From assembly GCF_003324565.1 (NCBI RefSeq), contig NZ_QOLA01000013.1, positions 124,001 through 188,000 on the forward strand: a stretch of 64,000 nt of DNA, given 5' to 3'. Under the pieces are notes generated by a model that saw nothing but the letters and a program-made list of their open reading frames with translations, was not told where the DNA came from and did not search any database. This DNA comes from Streptomyces sp. SDr-06 (GTDB lineage: Bacteria > Actinomycetota > Actinomycetes > Streptomycetales > Streptomycetaceae). Both the position numbers and the translations under genes were made by a program. The first letter of the stretch is position 1. Every line of letters starts with the position of its first letter. Shown piece by piece: positions 25,012 through 34,400 of this stretch.

Positions 25012-25266
25012 TCAGGCGCGGGCCCGGCGGCGCTGCTCCGCGACGGTGAGCAGCACGCCCGCGCCCGCGATCAGGAAGCCGACGCCCATCAGCATGCAGA
25101 CGAGATAGGCGAACGACGGGAACGGCGCCGTGTGCAGGAACAGCGGGGCCACCGTGACGAGCGTGGCGAGCGCGCCCACGAAGAACACGACGACGCCGAC
25201 GCGAACCAGCCGATCACCGGTGGTGAGGGCGTCGCGGTCGGTCTTGGCCTGGGTTTCGGTACTCAC
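25012..25266 (-). CDS. Small two-helix membrane protein, function unknown
   Basis: 84 residues from GTG 25266. A polar start (STETQAKTDRDALTTGDRLV) is followed by two membrane helices (VGVVVFFVGALATLVTVAPL and YLVCMLMGVGFLIAGAGVLL) and a basic end RRRARA. The arrangement predicts both ends in the cytoplasm. No recognised family or motif. It is divergent from the cold-shock gene. Confidence 0.7.
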   Translation of the reverse strand: MSTETQAKTDRDALTTGDRLVRVGVVVFFVGALATLVTVAPLFLHTAPFPSFAYLVCMLMGVGFLIAGAGVLLTVAEQRRRARA

Positions 25267-25436
25267 CCCGCCAGGGTAGTTCCCTGGTCGTAAGGACGGG
25301 CCGGGACGTCTTGTCAGTAGCTCCTGGACCATTAGCCTTGGTGTCGGCGGGTCGGAAGGCGACCCGCTGTAGTGCTATCCAGAGCCGTTTTTTCGGCGCC
25401 CCGCACACAACGACGAGTACGAGGACGAGGACAGAC

Positions 25437-25820
25437 GTGCCTACCGGCAAGGTCAAGTGGTTCAACAGCGAGAAGGGCTTCGGCTTTCTCTCCCGGGACG
25501 ACGGCGGCGACGTCTTCGTCCACTCCTCCGTGCTCCCCGCTGGAGTCGACGCACTCAAGCCCGGTCAGCGCGTCGAGTTCGGCGTCGTCGCCGGGCAGCG
25601 CGGTGACCAGGCCCTCTCCGTCACGGTCCTCGACCCGGCCCCCTCGGTGGCCGCGGCCCAGCGCCGCAAGCCCGACGAACTGGCCTCCATCGTGCAGGAC
25701 CTGACGACGCTCCTGGAGAACATCACGCCCATGCTGGAGAAGGGGCGCTACCCCGACAAGGCGGCGGGCAAGAAGATCGCGGGCCTGCTGCGGGCGGTGG
25801 CCGACCAGCTCGACGTCTGA
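25437..25820 (+). CDS. Cold-shock domain protein with C-terminal extension
   Basis: 127 residues from GTG 25437. The cold-shock domain fills the first 65 residues: GKVKWFNSEKGFGFLSRDDG with RNP1 (KGFGFLS) and RNP2 (DVFVHSSVL). The following 60 residues (DELASIVQDLTTLLENITPM, AAGKKIAGLLRAVADQ) are helical and found in actinobacterial versions of this protein. It should bind single-stranded RNA or DNA. GAGGACGAGG upstream could serve as the ribosome-binding site. A hairpin follows the gene. Confidence 0.92.
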   Translation: MPTGKVKWFNSEKGFGFLSRDDGGDVFVHSSVLPAGVDALKPGQRVEFGVVAGQRGDQALSVTVLDPAPSVAAAQRRKPDELASIVQDLTTLLENITPMLEKGRYPDKAAGKKIAGLLRAVADQLDV

Positions 25821-25837
25821 TCCGACCACCGCCGCGC

Positions 25838-25856
25838 GGACGGCGGGCGGCCGTCC
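25838..25856. terminator. Hairpin between the cold-shock gene and mqnD
   Basis: GGACGGC, five-base loop, GCCGTCC. Seven-base GC stem between convergent genes. Confidence 0.5.
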
Positions 25857-25896
25857 TGATCCAGGAGGTCCAAGAGCCCCAGGAGATCGGCGGGAG

Positions 25897-26790
25897 CTAG
25901 GGAGTCCGTGGGAACGACAGCGCATCGCGGCCGAGGGGCGGGACGAGCCCCTCGGCCGCGGCGCGTGTCAGCAGCCCGCGCACCGCGGCGTAGCCGTCCT
26001 CGCCGAGGTCCGCGGTGAACTCGTTGACGTAGAGCCCGATGTGCCGGTCGGCCACGGACGGGTCCATCTCCTGGGCGTGCTCCAGTACGTAGGGCCGGGA
26101 CGCCTCGGGGTCGTCCCAGGCCAGCCGCACGGAGGCGCGGGCCGACTCGGCGAGCAGCCGCAGCGTGTCCTCGCCGAGGGAGCGCTTGGCGATGATCGCG
26201 CCGAGCGGGATCGGCAGGCCGGTGGTCGCCTCCCAGTGCTCGCCCATGTCGGCGAGCGAGTGCAGCCCGTACTGCTGATAGGTGAAGCGCGCCTCGTGGA
26301 TGACGAGTCCGGCGTCCACCTTGCCGTCGCGCACGGCGGGCATGATCTCGTGGAACGGCATGACGACGACCTCGCCGACCCCGCCGGGCACGACGTCCGC
26401 GGCCCACAGCCGGAACAGCAGGTACGCCGTCGACCTCTCGCTGGGCACGGCGACCGTCTTGCCGGTCAGGTCACCGTCCCCGGCGCCCCGGGTGAGGACC
26501 AGCGGGCCGCAGCCGCGGCCCAGCGCGCCGCCGCAGGGCAGCAGCGCGTACTCGTCCAGGACCCAGGGCAGCACCGCGTACGACACCTTGAGCACGTCGA
26601 ACTCGCCGCGCTCGGCCATGCCGTTGGTGATGTCGATGTCCGCGAACGTCACGTCGAGGGCGGGCGCGCCGGGCACCCGGCCGTGCGCCCAGGCATCGAA
26701 GACGAAGGTGTCGTTCGGGCAGGGGGAGTAGGCGATCTTCAGCGGCTCCGCCGTCTGCGGGCCGGTGTGCTGCGGCTCAGTGGGGCTCAT
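25897..26790 (-). CDS. mqnD: 1,4-dihydroxy-6-naphthoate synthase (futalosine menaquinone pathway)
   Basis: 297 residues. The MqnD family is recognised from IAYSPCPNDTFVFDAWAHGR, ADIDITNGMAERGEFDVLKV, GRGCGPLVLTRG, VAVPSERSTAYLLFRLWAA, VIHEARFTYQQYGL and LPIPLGAIIAKRSLG. It cleaves cyclic dehypoxanthinyl futalosine to 1,4-dihydroxy-6-naphthoate for menaquinone synthesis in the cytoplasm. It overlaps the end of mqnB by 14 bases, so the two are translationally coupled. The other mqn genes are not in the window. Confidence 0.95.
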   Translation of the reverse strand: MSPTEPQHTGPQTAEPLKIAYSPCPNDTFVFDAWAHGRVPGAPALDVTFADIDITNGMAERGEFDVLKVSYAVLPWVLDEYALLPCGGALGRGCGPLVLTRGAGDGDLTGKTVAVPSERSTAYLLFRLWAADVVPGGVGEVVVMPFHEIMPAVRDGKVDAGLVIHEARFTYQQYGLHSLADMGEHWEATTGLPIPLGAIIAKRSLGEDTLRLLAESARASVRLAWDDPEASRPYVLEHAQEMDPSVADRHIGLYVNEFTADLGEDGYAAVRGLLTRAAAEGLVPPLGRDALSFPRTP

Positions 26791-27487
26791 GGGGTGTCCA
26801 ACTCTCCAGTACGGTCGGGAGCTTCCCGAACGCGTCGGCGAGCGCCGCGAGCGCGTCGCCGATCCGCCAGGCCGAACGGTCGCGCGGGCCCACGGAGTTG
26901 GAGACCGCGCGGATTTCGAGGAGCGGGACGCCGAGCCGGTCGGCGGCCTCGGCGACGCCGAAGCCCTCCATCGCCTCGGCGGCGGCCAAGGGGTGGCGGG
27001 CCAGGAGTTCGGCCGTGCGCTCGGCGGTGCCGGTGGCGGTGGTCACGGTGAGGACCGGGGCCTCCAGGGCGCCGAGCGCCTCGGCGACGTCCCGGCGCAG
27101 CGCGGGCGGGGAGGCCAGCCGGTCGCGGCCGAAGCCGAGCTCGGTCAGCGGCAGGAAGCCCTCGGGGGAGTCAGCGCCGAGGTCGGCGGCGATGAGGTCC
27201 GAGGCGACGACGAGGGAGCCCAGCGGCGCGACGCCGGGGAAGCCGCCGCCGATTCCGGCCGAGACGACCAGGTCGTACGGGGTGCGGGCGAGCGCGACGG
27301 CGGTGCCGGCCGCGGCGGCCGCGGGGCCCGCGCCCACGGGCAGCACGTCGATCGCGTGGCCTTCGCGGCGGAAGCCGGCCGGCCGCGCGGGCGGCTCCTC
27401 GTCCCGCGCCGTATATCCGGCGCGGGCGAGGCCGGCGGCGACGGAGTCCGCCTCCGCCGCCACCGCGGTCACGACCAGCACACGCAT
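26777..27487 (-). CDS. mqnB: Futalosine hydrolase
   Basis: 236 residues from ATG 27487. A nucleoside-phosphorylase-type fold: MRVLVVTAVAAEADSV, VLPVGAGPAAAAAGTA, VVSAGIGGGFPG, the strand LVVASDLIAADLGA, EAMEGFGVAEAADRLGVPLL and EIRAVSNSVGPRDR. It removes hypoxanthine from futalosine, the step before cyclisation in the futalosine pathway. mqnD lies downstream with a 14-base overlap; the DUF2771 lipoprotein gene lies 17 bases upstream on the same strand. Confidence 0.95.
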   Translation of the reverse strand: MRVLVVTAVAAEADSVAAGLARAGYTARDEEPPARPAGFRREGHAIDVLPVGAGPAAAAAGTAVALARTPYDLVVSAGIGGGFPGVAPLGSLVVASDLIAADLGADSPEGFLPLTELGFGRDRLASPPALRRDVAEALGALEAPVLTVTTATGTAERTAELLARHPLAAAEAMEGFGVAEAADRLGVPLLEIRAVSNSVGPRDRSAWRIGDALAALADAFGKLPTVLESWTPHEPH

Positions 27488-27504
27488 CAGGCGGGGCCCG
27501 CTCG

Positions 27505-28002
27505 TCAGGAGTTGCTGCGCTTGAGCGTGAAGCTCCAGACCGACTCGGGCTTGTTGTCCTTGTTGACCTGCACGATGCTGACCTTCTTCTCCTTCGGCGC
27601 GGCGCCCTGCCCGCCGGTGGAGAAGACGTCGGCGCCGGGGAAGCTCCGGTAGGTCTGGGCGGAGGCCTCGGTGATCGGGCTGCCGTCGAGCAGCGCGATC
27701 CACTTGCTGCCGTCCTCGACGACCTTGGGGTCGACGCCGAGGCGCAGGGTCGCGCCGGGCGCGTAGTCGATCGACTTGGCGTCCTTGACGCCGCTGAGGC
27801 AGCTGGTGAGCTTGTCCTCGGCGAGCGGCTTGCCGTCGTCGCCGCGGCAGGACGCCTCGGTGTTGACGGAGTTCGTGCCGACCGTCACGGTCGCGAGAGG
27901 CGTCGGCTTGTCGCAGGCGGAGAGGACGAGGAGTCCGGCGGAGGCGGCGGCGAGTGCGACGCCGGCCCGGCGGGTCCTGCCGGAAGTGAACGCAACGGTC
28001 AT
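27505..28002 (-). CDS. DUF2771 family lipoprotein
   Basis: 165 residues from ATG 28002. A signal peptide with lipobox ends in GLLVLSACDKP, so the mature protein is a membrane-attached lipoprotein of about 135 residues. The body (VTVGTNSVNTEASCRGDDGK, LTSCLSGVKDAKSIDYAPGA, KWIALLDGSPI) contains a Cys pair that may form a disulphide. The family matches the exported protein next to an MFS gene in M. tuberculosis (Rv0875c, recalled). Its function is unknown. It stands at the head of a possible operon with mqnB and mqnD. Confidence 0.8.
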   Translation of the reverse strand: MTVAFTSGRTRRAGVALAAASAGLLVLSACDKPTPLATVTVGTNSVNTEASCRGDDGKPLAEDKLTSCLSGVKDAKSIDYAPGATLRLGVDPKVVEDGSKWIALLDGSPITEASAQTYRSFPGADVFSTGGQGAAPKEKKVSIVQVNKDNKPESVWSFTLKRSNS

Positions 28003-28070
28003 GCAGCGAAGGCTATCGGTCGCCCCGAGCCAAGCCGCGCGGGGGTGTGGCGTGCCGTGTCGTGAGTCGC

Positions 28071-29426
28071 TCAGGCGACCCGGGGACGCGGGGTTCCGCG
28101 CCGCGCCGCGCCGAGCAGGCCGCGGACGGAGACGGCCGCCCCCAGAGCCAGCAGGGCCGCGGCCACCGACATGCCCAGGATGCCGTTGAGCGGCAGCGCG
28201 ATGCCGATCGCGCCGCCGAGCACCCAGGCCACCTGGAGCAGCGTCTCCGAGCGGGCGAACGCGGACGTGCGGACCTCCTCCGGCACGTCGCGCTGGATCA
28301 TCGCATCCAAAGACAGCTTGGCCAGCGCCTGGGTGAGCCCGGCCGTGGCGCCGAGCACGGCCACCATCAGGCCGCCGAAGAACGCGGCGCACAGCATCGC
28401 CATGCCCAGCGCGATGGTCAGCATCGTCACGATCAGGACCTCGGGTCCGCGCGCCCGCAGCAGCGAGCCGACCGCCGTGCCCAGCGCGTTGCCGACCCCC
28501 GCCGACACGCCGACGATGCCGAGCGAGACGGCCGCGCTCTGCCCGGACAGGGGGTGCTCGCGCAGCAGGAACGCCAGGAAGAAGATCAGGAACCCGGAGA
28601 GGGCGCGCAGCGCGGCATTGGCGTACAGGCCGTTCAGGACGGGCACGCCGACCGTACGCAGACTGGGCTTGCGGCCGCCGCGGTCCGAGAGCCGCGCCCG
28701 GGCCTCGCCCTTCGACGAGTCGACCTTGTGCGGCAGCGTGAACGCCAGGAACGTACCCGCGACGAAGACGCAGAACGCCCCGTAGAGCGGCCACTCGGGC
28801 CCGATGCGGGAGAGCCCGGCGCCGATCGGGGCGGCGATGCCGGTGGCCAGCAGCCCGGCGAGGGTGACCCGCGAGTTCGCCTTCACCAGGGAGAAGCGGG
28901 GTGGCAGCAGCCGCGGCACCACGGCGCTCCTGACCACGCCGTACGCCTTCGACGCGACCAGCACGCCGAGCGCCGCGGGATAGAGCTCCAGGCCGCCGGT
29001 GGCGACGGCGCCGGACATCGTGAGGGCGAGCAGGGCGCGGGCCAGCATCGCGCCGGCCATCGCGGCGCGCCGGCCGTGCGGCATCCGGTCGAGCAGCGGG
29101 CCGATGACGGGCGCCAGAAGGGTGAACGGCGCCATCGTGATGGCCAGGTAGAGGGCGACCCGGCCGCGGGCCTGGTCGGTCGGCACGGAGAAGAACACGG
29201 TCGAGGCGAGCGCCACGGTGATCATGACGTCGCCGGCGCCGTTCACCGCGTGAAGTTCGATCAGTTTGCCGAGCCCCGACTCACCGGCGCCGTGCGCGTG
29301 GGTCGCTTTTCTGATCGACCGGGCCGTCCCCGTGAACGGCAGGTGCAGGGCGCGGCCGACCGCCCGGCCTGCCCTGCGGAGGCGGCCGGACCCGTCCGTA
29401 GACCCTGACGACCTGGCGGTTGCCAC
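28071..29426 (-). CDS. MFS transporter of the conserved actinobacterial block
   Basis: About 451 residues from GTG 29426; the frame is open to ATG 29537 and the start is uncertain. After a basic N-terminal part (RRAGRAVGRALHLPFTGTAR) about twelve helices are visible, with MFS loop signatures such as VIGPLLDRMPHGRRAAMAGA and PRLLPPRFSLVKANSRVTLA. The substrate is unknown. An equivalent MFS gene lies next to a DUF2771 gene in mycobacteria (recalled), suggesting a functional pairing of transporter and lipoprotein. Confidence 0.85.
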   Translation of the reverse strand: MATARSSGSTDGSGRLRRAGRAVGRALHLPFTGTARSIRKATHAHGAGESGLGKLIELHAVNGAGDVMITVALASTVFFSVPTDQARGRVALYLAITMAPFTLLAPVIGPLLDRMPHGRRAAMAGAMLARALLALTMSGAVATGGLELYPAALGVLVASKAYGVVRSAVVPRLLPPRFSLVKANSRVTLAGLLATGIAAPIGAGLSRIGPEWPLYGAFCVFVAGTFLAFTLPHKVDSSKGEARARLSDRGGRKPSLRTVGVPVLNGLYANAALRALSGFLIFFLAFLLREHPLSGQSAAVSLGIVGVSAGVGNALGTAVGSLLRARGPEVLIVTMLTIALGMAMLCAAFFGGLMVAVLGATAGLTQALAKLSLDAMIQRDVPEEVRTSAFARSETLLQVAWVLGGAIGIALPLNGILGMSVAAALLALGAAVSVRGLLGAARRGTPRPRVA

Positions 29427-29507
29427 CCCGCCATAGTGCCCCAACCCCGTCCGACCCGAACCAGGATTCGGACGTGCAGGTGGGCCGGGGGCCACGAAGG
29501 GGGTAGC

Positions 29508-29747
29508 GTGACAGGCGCGCCGCCCGCGGCTGCCCAAGGCCGCGCGCCTCTCCGCGATCCCGCAGAATGGATCGCAGAAGGTGCGCCTCCACGCTCATAC
29601 GGAGCAGGGGGGACCCCCTTGGTCAGTGAACTGGACAGCCGCTGGGCAGTTGATCGCCCGGGCGCGGACGTTGACGCGGCCCCCTGGTCCGCTCCGCCCG
29701 CCGCCCGTACGCATTCGGCTCCCCGGCGCACCCGTGAGACGGCGTAG
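29508..29747 (+). CDS. Candidate small gene before the DUF3027 gene
   Basis: 79 residues from GTG 29508 with AAGGGGG six bases upstream. The middle reads DPAEWIAEGAPPRSYGAGGT and SELDSRWAVDR, which looks like a small conserved domain rather than random translation. The first and last parts are Ala/Pro/Arg-rich. It ends 17 bases before the DUF3027 start. Part of the frame contains a GGAGCAGGGGGGACCCCC repeat-like phrase, which weakens the case. Confidence 0.4.
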   Translation: MTGAPPAAAQGRAPLRDPAEWIAEGAPPRSYGAGGTPLVSELDSRWAVDRPGADVDAAPWSAPPAARTHSAPRRTRETA

Positions 29748-29763
29748 GAGAGAAGCGAGACCT

Positions 29764-30675
29764 GTGAGTGCTGCGACGACGCGAAGCCGTACCCCTGACC
29801 GCCTGTGCGCCGAGGCGGTCGACCTAGCCCGCGAGGCGGCGGAGGAAGCCGCCGCGCCGGGTGTGGTCGGCGAGCATGTGGCCCTGGTGTCGGAGGGCGA
29901 CCGGGTCGTCACGCACTTCTTCGAGTGCAAGGAGCCCGGCTACCGCGGCTGGCGCTGGGCGGTGACCGTCGCCCGCGCCTCGCGCGCCAAGCTGGTCACC
30001 CTCGACGAGACGGTGCTGCTGCCCGGCCCGGACGCGCTCCAGGCCCCGGAGTGGGTGCCGTGGAGCGAACGGCTGCGCCCCGGTGACATGGGCCCCGGCG
30101 ATCTGCTGCCCACCGAGGCCGATGACCTGCGTCTGGAGCCCGGGTACTCCGGCGAGGACGCGCCGCCGCCGAACTCCGCGGTCTCCGAGGAGATGGCCGA
30201 GCGGGTCGAGGCGGAGGACGCGGAGTTCGCCGAGCGGGACACCCCGGTGGCCACCACGCGCGGCTCCATCGCGGCCGTCGCCGAGGAACTCGGCATGCGG
30301 CGGGCGCGGGTCCTTTCGCGGTACGGGCTGCACACGGCGGCCGACCGCTGGGAGGAGTCCTTCGGCGGCAAGACCGCGATGGCTCAGGCGGCACCGGCCT
30401 CGTGCGTGTCCTGCGCGTTCCTGGTGCCCATCGCCGGATCCCTCTCCCAGGCGTTCGGGATCTGCGCCAACGAATTCGGTCCCGCGGACGGGCGTGTCGT
30501 GGCGCTCGACTACGGCTGCGGGGGGCACTCCGAGGCGGCGGTCATGCCCAAGCCGCCCCGCCCGGCGCCCCCTGTCCTGGACACGGTCGCCCCCGACCCG
30601 CTGGCCCTGCGGCCCCCTCGCGACGGCTCCGTCCCGGACGCGCCGGACCCGACGGACGACCTGGGCCACTCCTAG
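29764..30675 (+). CDS. DUF3027 family protein
   Basis: 303 residues from GTG 29764 (GGAGAG about ten bases upstream). The family core is DRLCAEAVDLAREAAEEAA, HFFECKEPGYRGWRWAVTVA, VTLDETVLLPGPDALQAPEW and VPWSERLRPGDMGPGDLLP. The C-terminal part has SCVSCAFLVPIAGSL, FGICANEFGP and YGCGGHSE: Cys-x-x-Cys followed by two more Cys, a possible metal or Fe-S site. It is cytoplasmic with no known activity. It also occurs in the matching mycobacterial block (Rv0883c, recalled). Confidence 0.85.
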   Translation: MSAATTRSRTPDRLCAEAVDLAREAAEEAAAPGVVGEHVALVSEGDRVVTHFFECKEPGYRGWRWAVTVARASRAKLVTLDETVLLPGPDALQAPEWVPWSERLRPGDMGPGDLLPTEADDLRLEPGYSGEDAPPPNSAVSEEMAERVEAEDAEFAERDTPVATTRGSIAAVAEELGMRRARVLSRYGLHTAADRWEESFGGKTAMAQAAPASCVSCAFLVPIAGSLSQAFGICANEFGPADGRVVALDYGCGGHSEAAVMPKPPRPAPPVLDTVAPDPLALRPPRDGSVPDAPDPTDDLGHS

Positions 30676-31457
30676 CCCCGGGCCCCTTGGGCTCCGCCCC
30701 GGACCCCGGGGGTTTGCCCACCCACCCGCCCGTGCAGGGGGTTGGATGCCCCAGCCCCTGGGGCTCCGCCCCAGACCCCGGGGGTTTGCCCACCCGCCCG
30801 CCCGTGCAGGGGGTTGGATGGGCTGTGCCCTGGGGGCTGCGCCCCCACACCCCCTGCGGGGACTGCGTCCCCTGCGCCCCTCGCGGGGCTTCGCCCCGGA
30901 CCCCGGGGGAGTTTGCCCGCCCGCCCGTGCAGGGGGTTGGATGAGCTGAGCCCTGGGGGCTCCGCCCCCAGACCCCCAGCCGGGACTGCGTCCCCTGCAC
31001 CCCTCGCGGGGCTTCGCCCCGGACACCCGCCTGAACGGCGCTCGTCCTCAATCTCCCCCAAGGCCTTGAGGGCCAGGGGCCCCCATGACGGGTTGAGGTT
31101 GCCCATGCGGGCCAGCACCGACCCCGCCAGGGGCGCGGGGAACTGCGCGAGCGGCCACGCACGGTCCGCGGGCGGGAACGGGTTGAGGGGCGCGGGGAAC
31201 TGCGCGAGAGGCCGCCGCCCGCAGATCCCGCCCTGCCGCGGACGCCCACGCTCGGACGAGCATTCCAGGAATCCGGCCACCAGGGAGTCCGAGGGGGCGG
31301 AGCCCCCCCGTAGGCCGCTCCAAGGGTGAAACCCGCCCGATTCCCCCGGAGGGTCTGGGGAAGGGGGCGGGGAGGGGGAATTGAAGCCCCGCCCCCCACG
31401 CGCGGTACCTTCGGGCCGCAGTCCCGGAACGCGGGGCAGGACAGAGCGGAGTACGGC
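30676..31457. repeat. Composite intergenic repeat, copy 4
   Basis: 782 bases between two genes on the same strand. Three copies of a unit with GGGGCTCCGCCCC, ACCCCGGGGG, TTTGCCCACCC, GCCCGTGCAGGGGGTTGGATG (near 30690, 30755 and 30890). Then the CGCCTGAACGGCGCTCGTCC module (about 31026-31095) and two GCGCGGGGAACTGCGCGAG units (about 31135 and 31190). A final GGAGGGTCTGGGG stretch leads up to the next gene, whose promoter must be in the last 100 bases. I see no protein gene here. Confidence 0.8.
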
Positions 31458-34400
31458 GTGATCGTCAAGGCGATGGCGGCCGAAGGGGCCGACCCCTTCG
31501 GGACGGCGCGGCTGCGGCGCGGGGTCCTGAACGCCTGGGGCGCGGGCCCGGCCAGGTTCCGCGAGGACGCCAACGCCGAGGAGGACCTGGCCCTGGGCGG
31601 CTACCGCGACCGCCTCGTCGTGGAGCTCGCCCAGAACGCCGCCGACGCGGCCGCCCGGGCGAACACCACGGGCCGCCTCAGGCTGACCCTGCACCCCGCG
31701 ACCCAGGACACCCCGGCCGTGCTGGCCGCGGCCAACACCGGCGCCCCGCTGGACGCGATCGGCGTCGAGTCGCTGTCCACCCTGCGCGCCAGCGCCAAGC
31801 GGGCCGACACCGAGGTGGCCGTGGGCCGGTTCGGCGTCGGGTTCGCCGCGGTCCTGGCCGTCAGCGACGAGCCCGCCGTGGCGGGCCGGACCGGCGGCGT
31901 GCGCTGGTCGCTCGCCGAGGCCCGCGAGCTGGCCGCCGATGCCGCCGCCGCCAGCCCCGGCCTGGGCGACGAACTGCGCCGCAGGGACGGACACGTACCG
32001 CTGCTCAGGCTGCCGCTGCCCGCCGAGGGCGCCGCCCCCGAGGGGTACGACACCGTCGTGGTGCTGCCGCTGCGGGACGGCACGGCGGAGGATCTCGTAC
32101 GCCGCCTCCTCGACGGCATCGACGACGCGCTGCTGCTCACGCTGCCCGGTCTGACCGAGATCGTCGTCGAGACCCCGGGCGCGACACGGGTGTTGAGGCG
32201 CTCGGTGCACGACGCGTACGTGCACATCGACGACAGCCGGGACGAGACGATCCACCGCTGGCGGACCGTCAGCCACCACGGGCCGATCGGCAAGGACCTG
32301 CTCGCCGACCGGCCCGTCGAGGAGCGGCTGCGTCCGCACTGGACGGTGACCTGGGCGGTCCCGGTGGACGAGGACGGCGCGCCCGAACGGCCCCGTACCG
32401 CCGCCGTCGTGCACGCCCCGACCCCCACCGACGAGCCGCTCGGCGTACCGGCGCTGCTCATCGCCTCGTTCCCGCTCGACACCGCGCGCCGCCACCCCGC
32501 GCCCGGCCCGCTGACCGACTTCCTGGTGCGGCGCGCGGCCGACGCGTACGCCGAACTCCTCGGCGGCTGGCGTCCGGTGACCGCTGCCACCGTCGACCTG
32601 GTGCCGGGCCCGCTCGGCCGGGGCGAGCTGGACGGCGCCCTGCGCGCGGCCATCCTGGAACGGCTGCCGCGCGTGGCGTTCCTGGCGCCCGCCGCGCCCA
32701 CCGAGGAGCTGGTGGCGCTGCGCCCGTTCGAGGCGGAGGTCGTCGAGGGCGCGGGCGCCGACACCGTACGCGTCCTCGCCGAGGTGCTGCCCACCCTGCT
32801 GCCCGCCGGTCTCGAACGCCGCCCCGAGCTGCGCACGCTGGAGGTGGGGCGGCTGCCGCTCGGCGACGCCATCGAGCGGATCGCCGGGGCGGAACGGGTC
32901 CCCGAGTGGTGGCACCGGCTCTACGACACGCTCGCCGGAGTCGACCCCGACCGGCTGTCCGGCCTCCCGGTGCCGCTCGTGGGCGGCCGCACCGCCATCG
33001 GGCCCCGCCAGATCCTGCTGCCGCTCCCGGACACCCCGGCCGACCTCGGCCGCCTCGGCCTGAAGGTCGCCCACCCGGACGCGGCCCACCCGCTGCTCGA
33101 AAAGCTCGGCGCGCTGCCCGCCACTCCGCGCGCCGTCCTGACGACGCCTCAGGTGAGGGCGGCCGTGGCCGCCTCGCTCGACAGCGGGGATATCTGGGAC
33201 GAGGACGGCGGCGGTCTGGACGCCGACGAACTCGCCGACACCGTCCTGACCCTGGCGCGCGAGGCGAACCTCGCGCCCGGTGACGAACCCTGGCTCGGCG
33301 CGCTCGCGCTGCCCGACGAGGACGGCGAACTCGCCCCCGCCGGCGAACTCGTCCTGCCCGGCTCCCCCTTCGCCTCCGTCATCCGGGAGGGCGAACTGGC
33401 CGAGGTCGACCGGGAGTTGGCGGAGCGCTGGGGCGAGCAGCCGCTCACCGCCTGCGGCGTGCTGGCCACGTTCGCGCTCGTCCGCGCCACCGACGTGGTC
33501 CTCGACCCGGACGAACTGGAGCCGCGCGACGGCGACTTCGCCGAGCCGGACGACGCGGGGCTGCTCGACGCGGTCGACGTGTGGTGCGAGGACGTCCTCG
33601 ACCGCCTGCCCGACTCCCCGGTCCCGCCGGTCGCCACCGAGCTCATCGCGGTGCGCGACCTCGACCTGGTCGACGACGACGCCTGGCCCCGGGCCCTCGC
33701 CCTGCTCGCCCGGCCGCCGCTGCGGGACGCCCTGACCCAGCCCGTACGGGTGCTGCTGCCCGACGGCACGACCGAGTCCGTACGCCCCTACACCGCCTGG
33801 TGGCTGCGCGACCACCCGGTGCTCGACGGGCGCCGCCCGGCCGGTCTGCGTGCGGCGGGCTCCGACCCCCTCCTGTCCGGCCTGTACGAGTCCGTGGACG
33901 CGACCGGCTTCGACGACGCGCAGGTCCTGCGGGCGCTGGGGGTACGCACCTCGGTGTCCGCGCTGCTCGACGAGCCGGGCGGCGCGGCGGAGCTCCTCGG
34001 GCGCCTGGCGGACGAGGACCGGCCGGTGTCGGGGGCCCAACTCCACGCGCTGTACACGGCGTTGGCGGACCTCGACCCCGAGCAGGTCACGCTGCCGGAC
34101 GAGCTGCGGGCGGTGGTGGACGGGGAGGTCCGCGTCGTCGACGCCTCGGACGCGGTGGTGGCCGACGCCCCCGACCTGCTGCCGCTCGCGGGCGGCACGG
34201 CGCTGCTCCCGGTGGCCCCGGCCCGCGCGGCCGAGCTCGCCGAGCTGCTCCAGGTGGGGCGGCTGAGCGAGGCGGCGTCGGCGGAGGTGACGTCGACGGG
34301 CGTCGAGCGCGCGGTGCCGGACGCGGTGCGGGCCCTGCTCGGCCCCGCCGCCCCGGCCACGTACATCGAGCACGAGGAGCTGCTCGCAGGCGGCGTGGAA

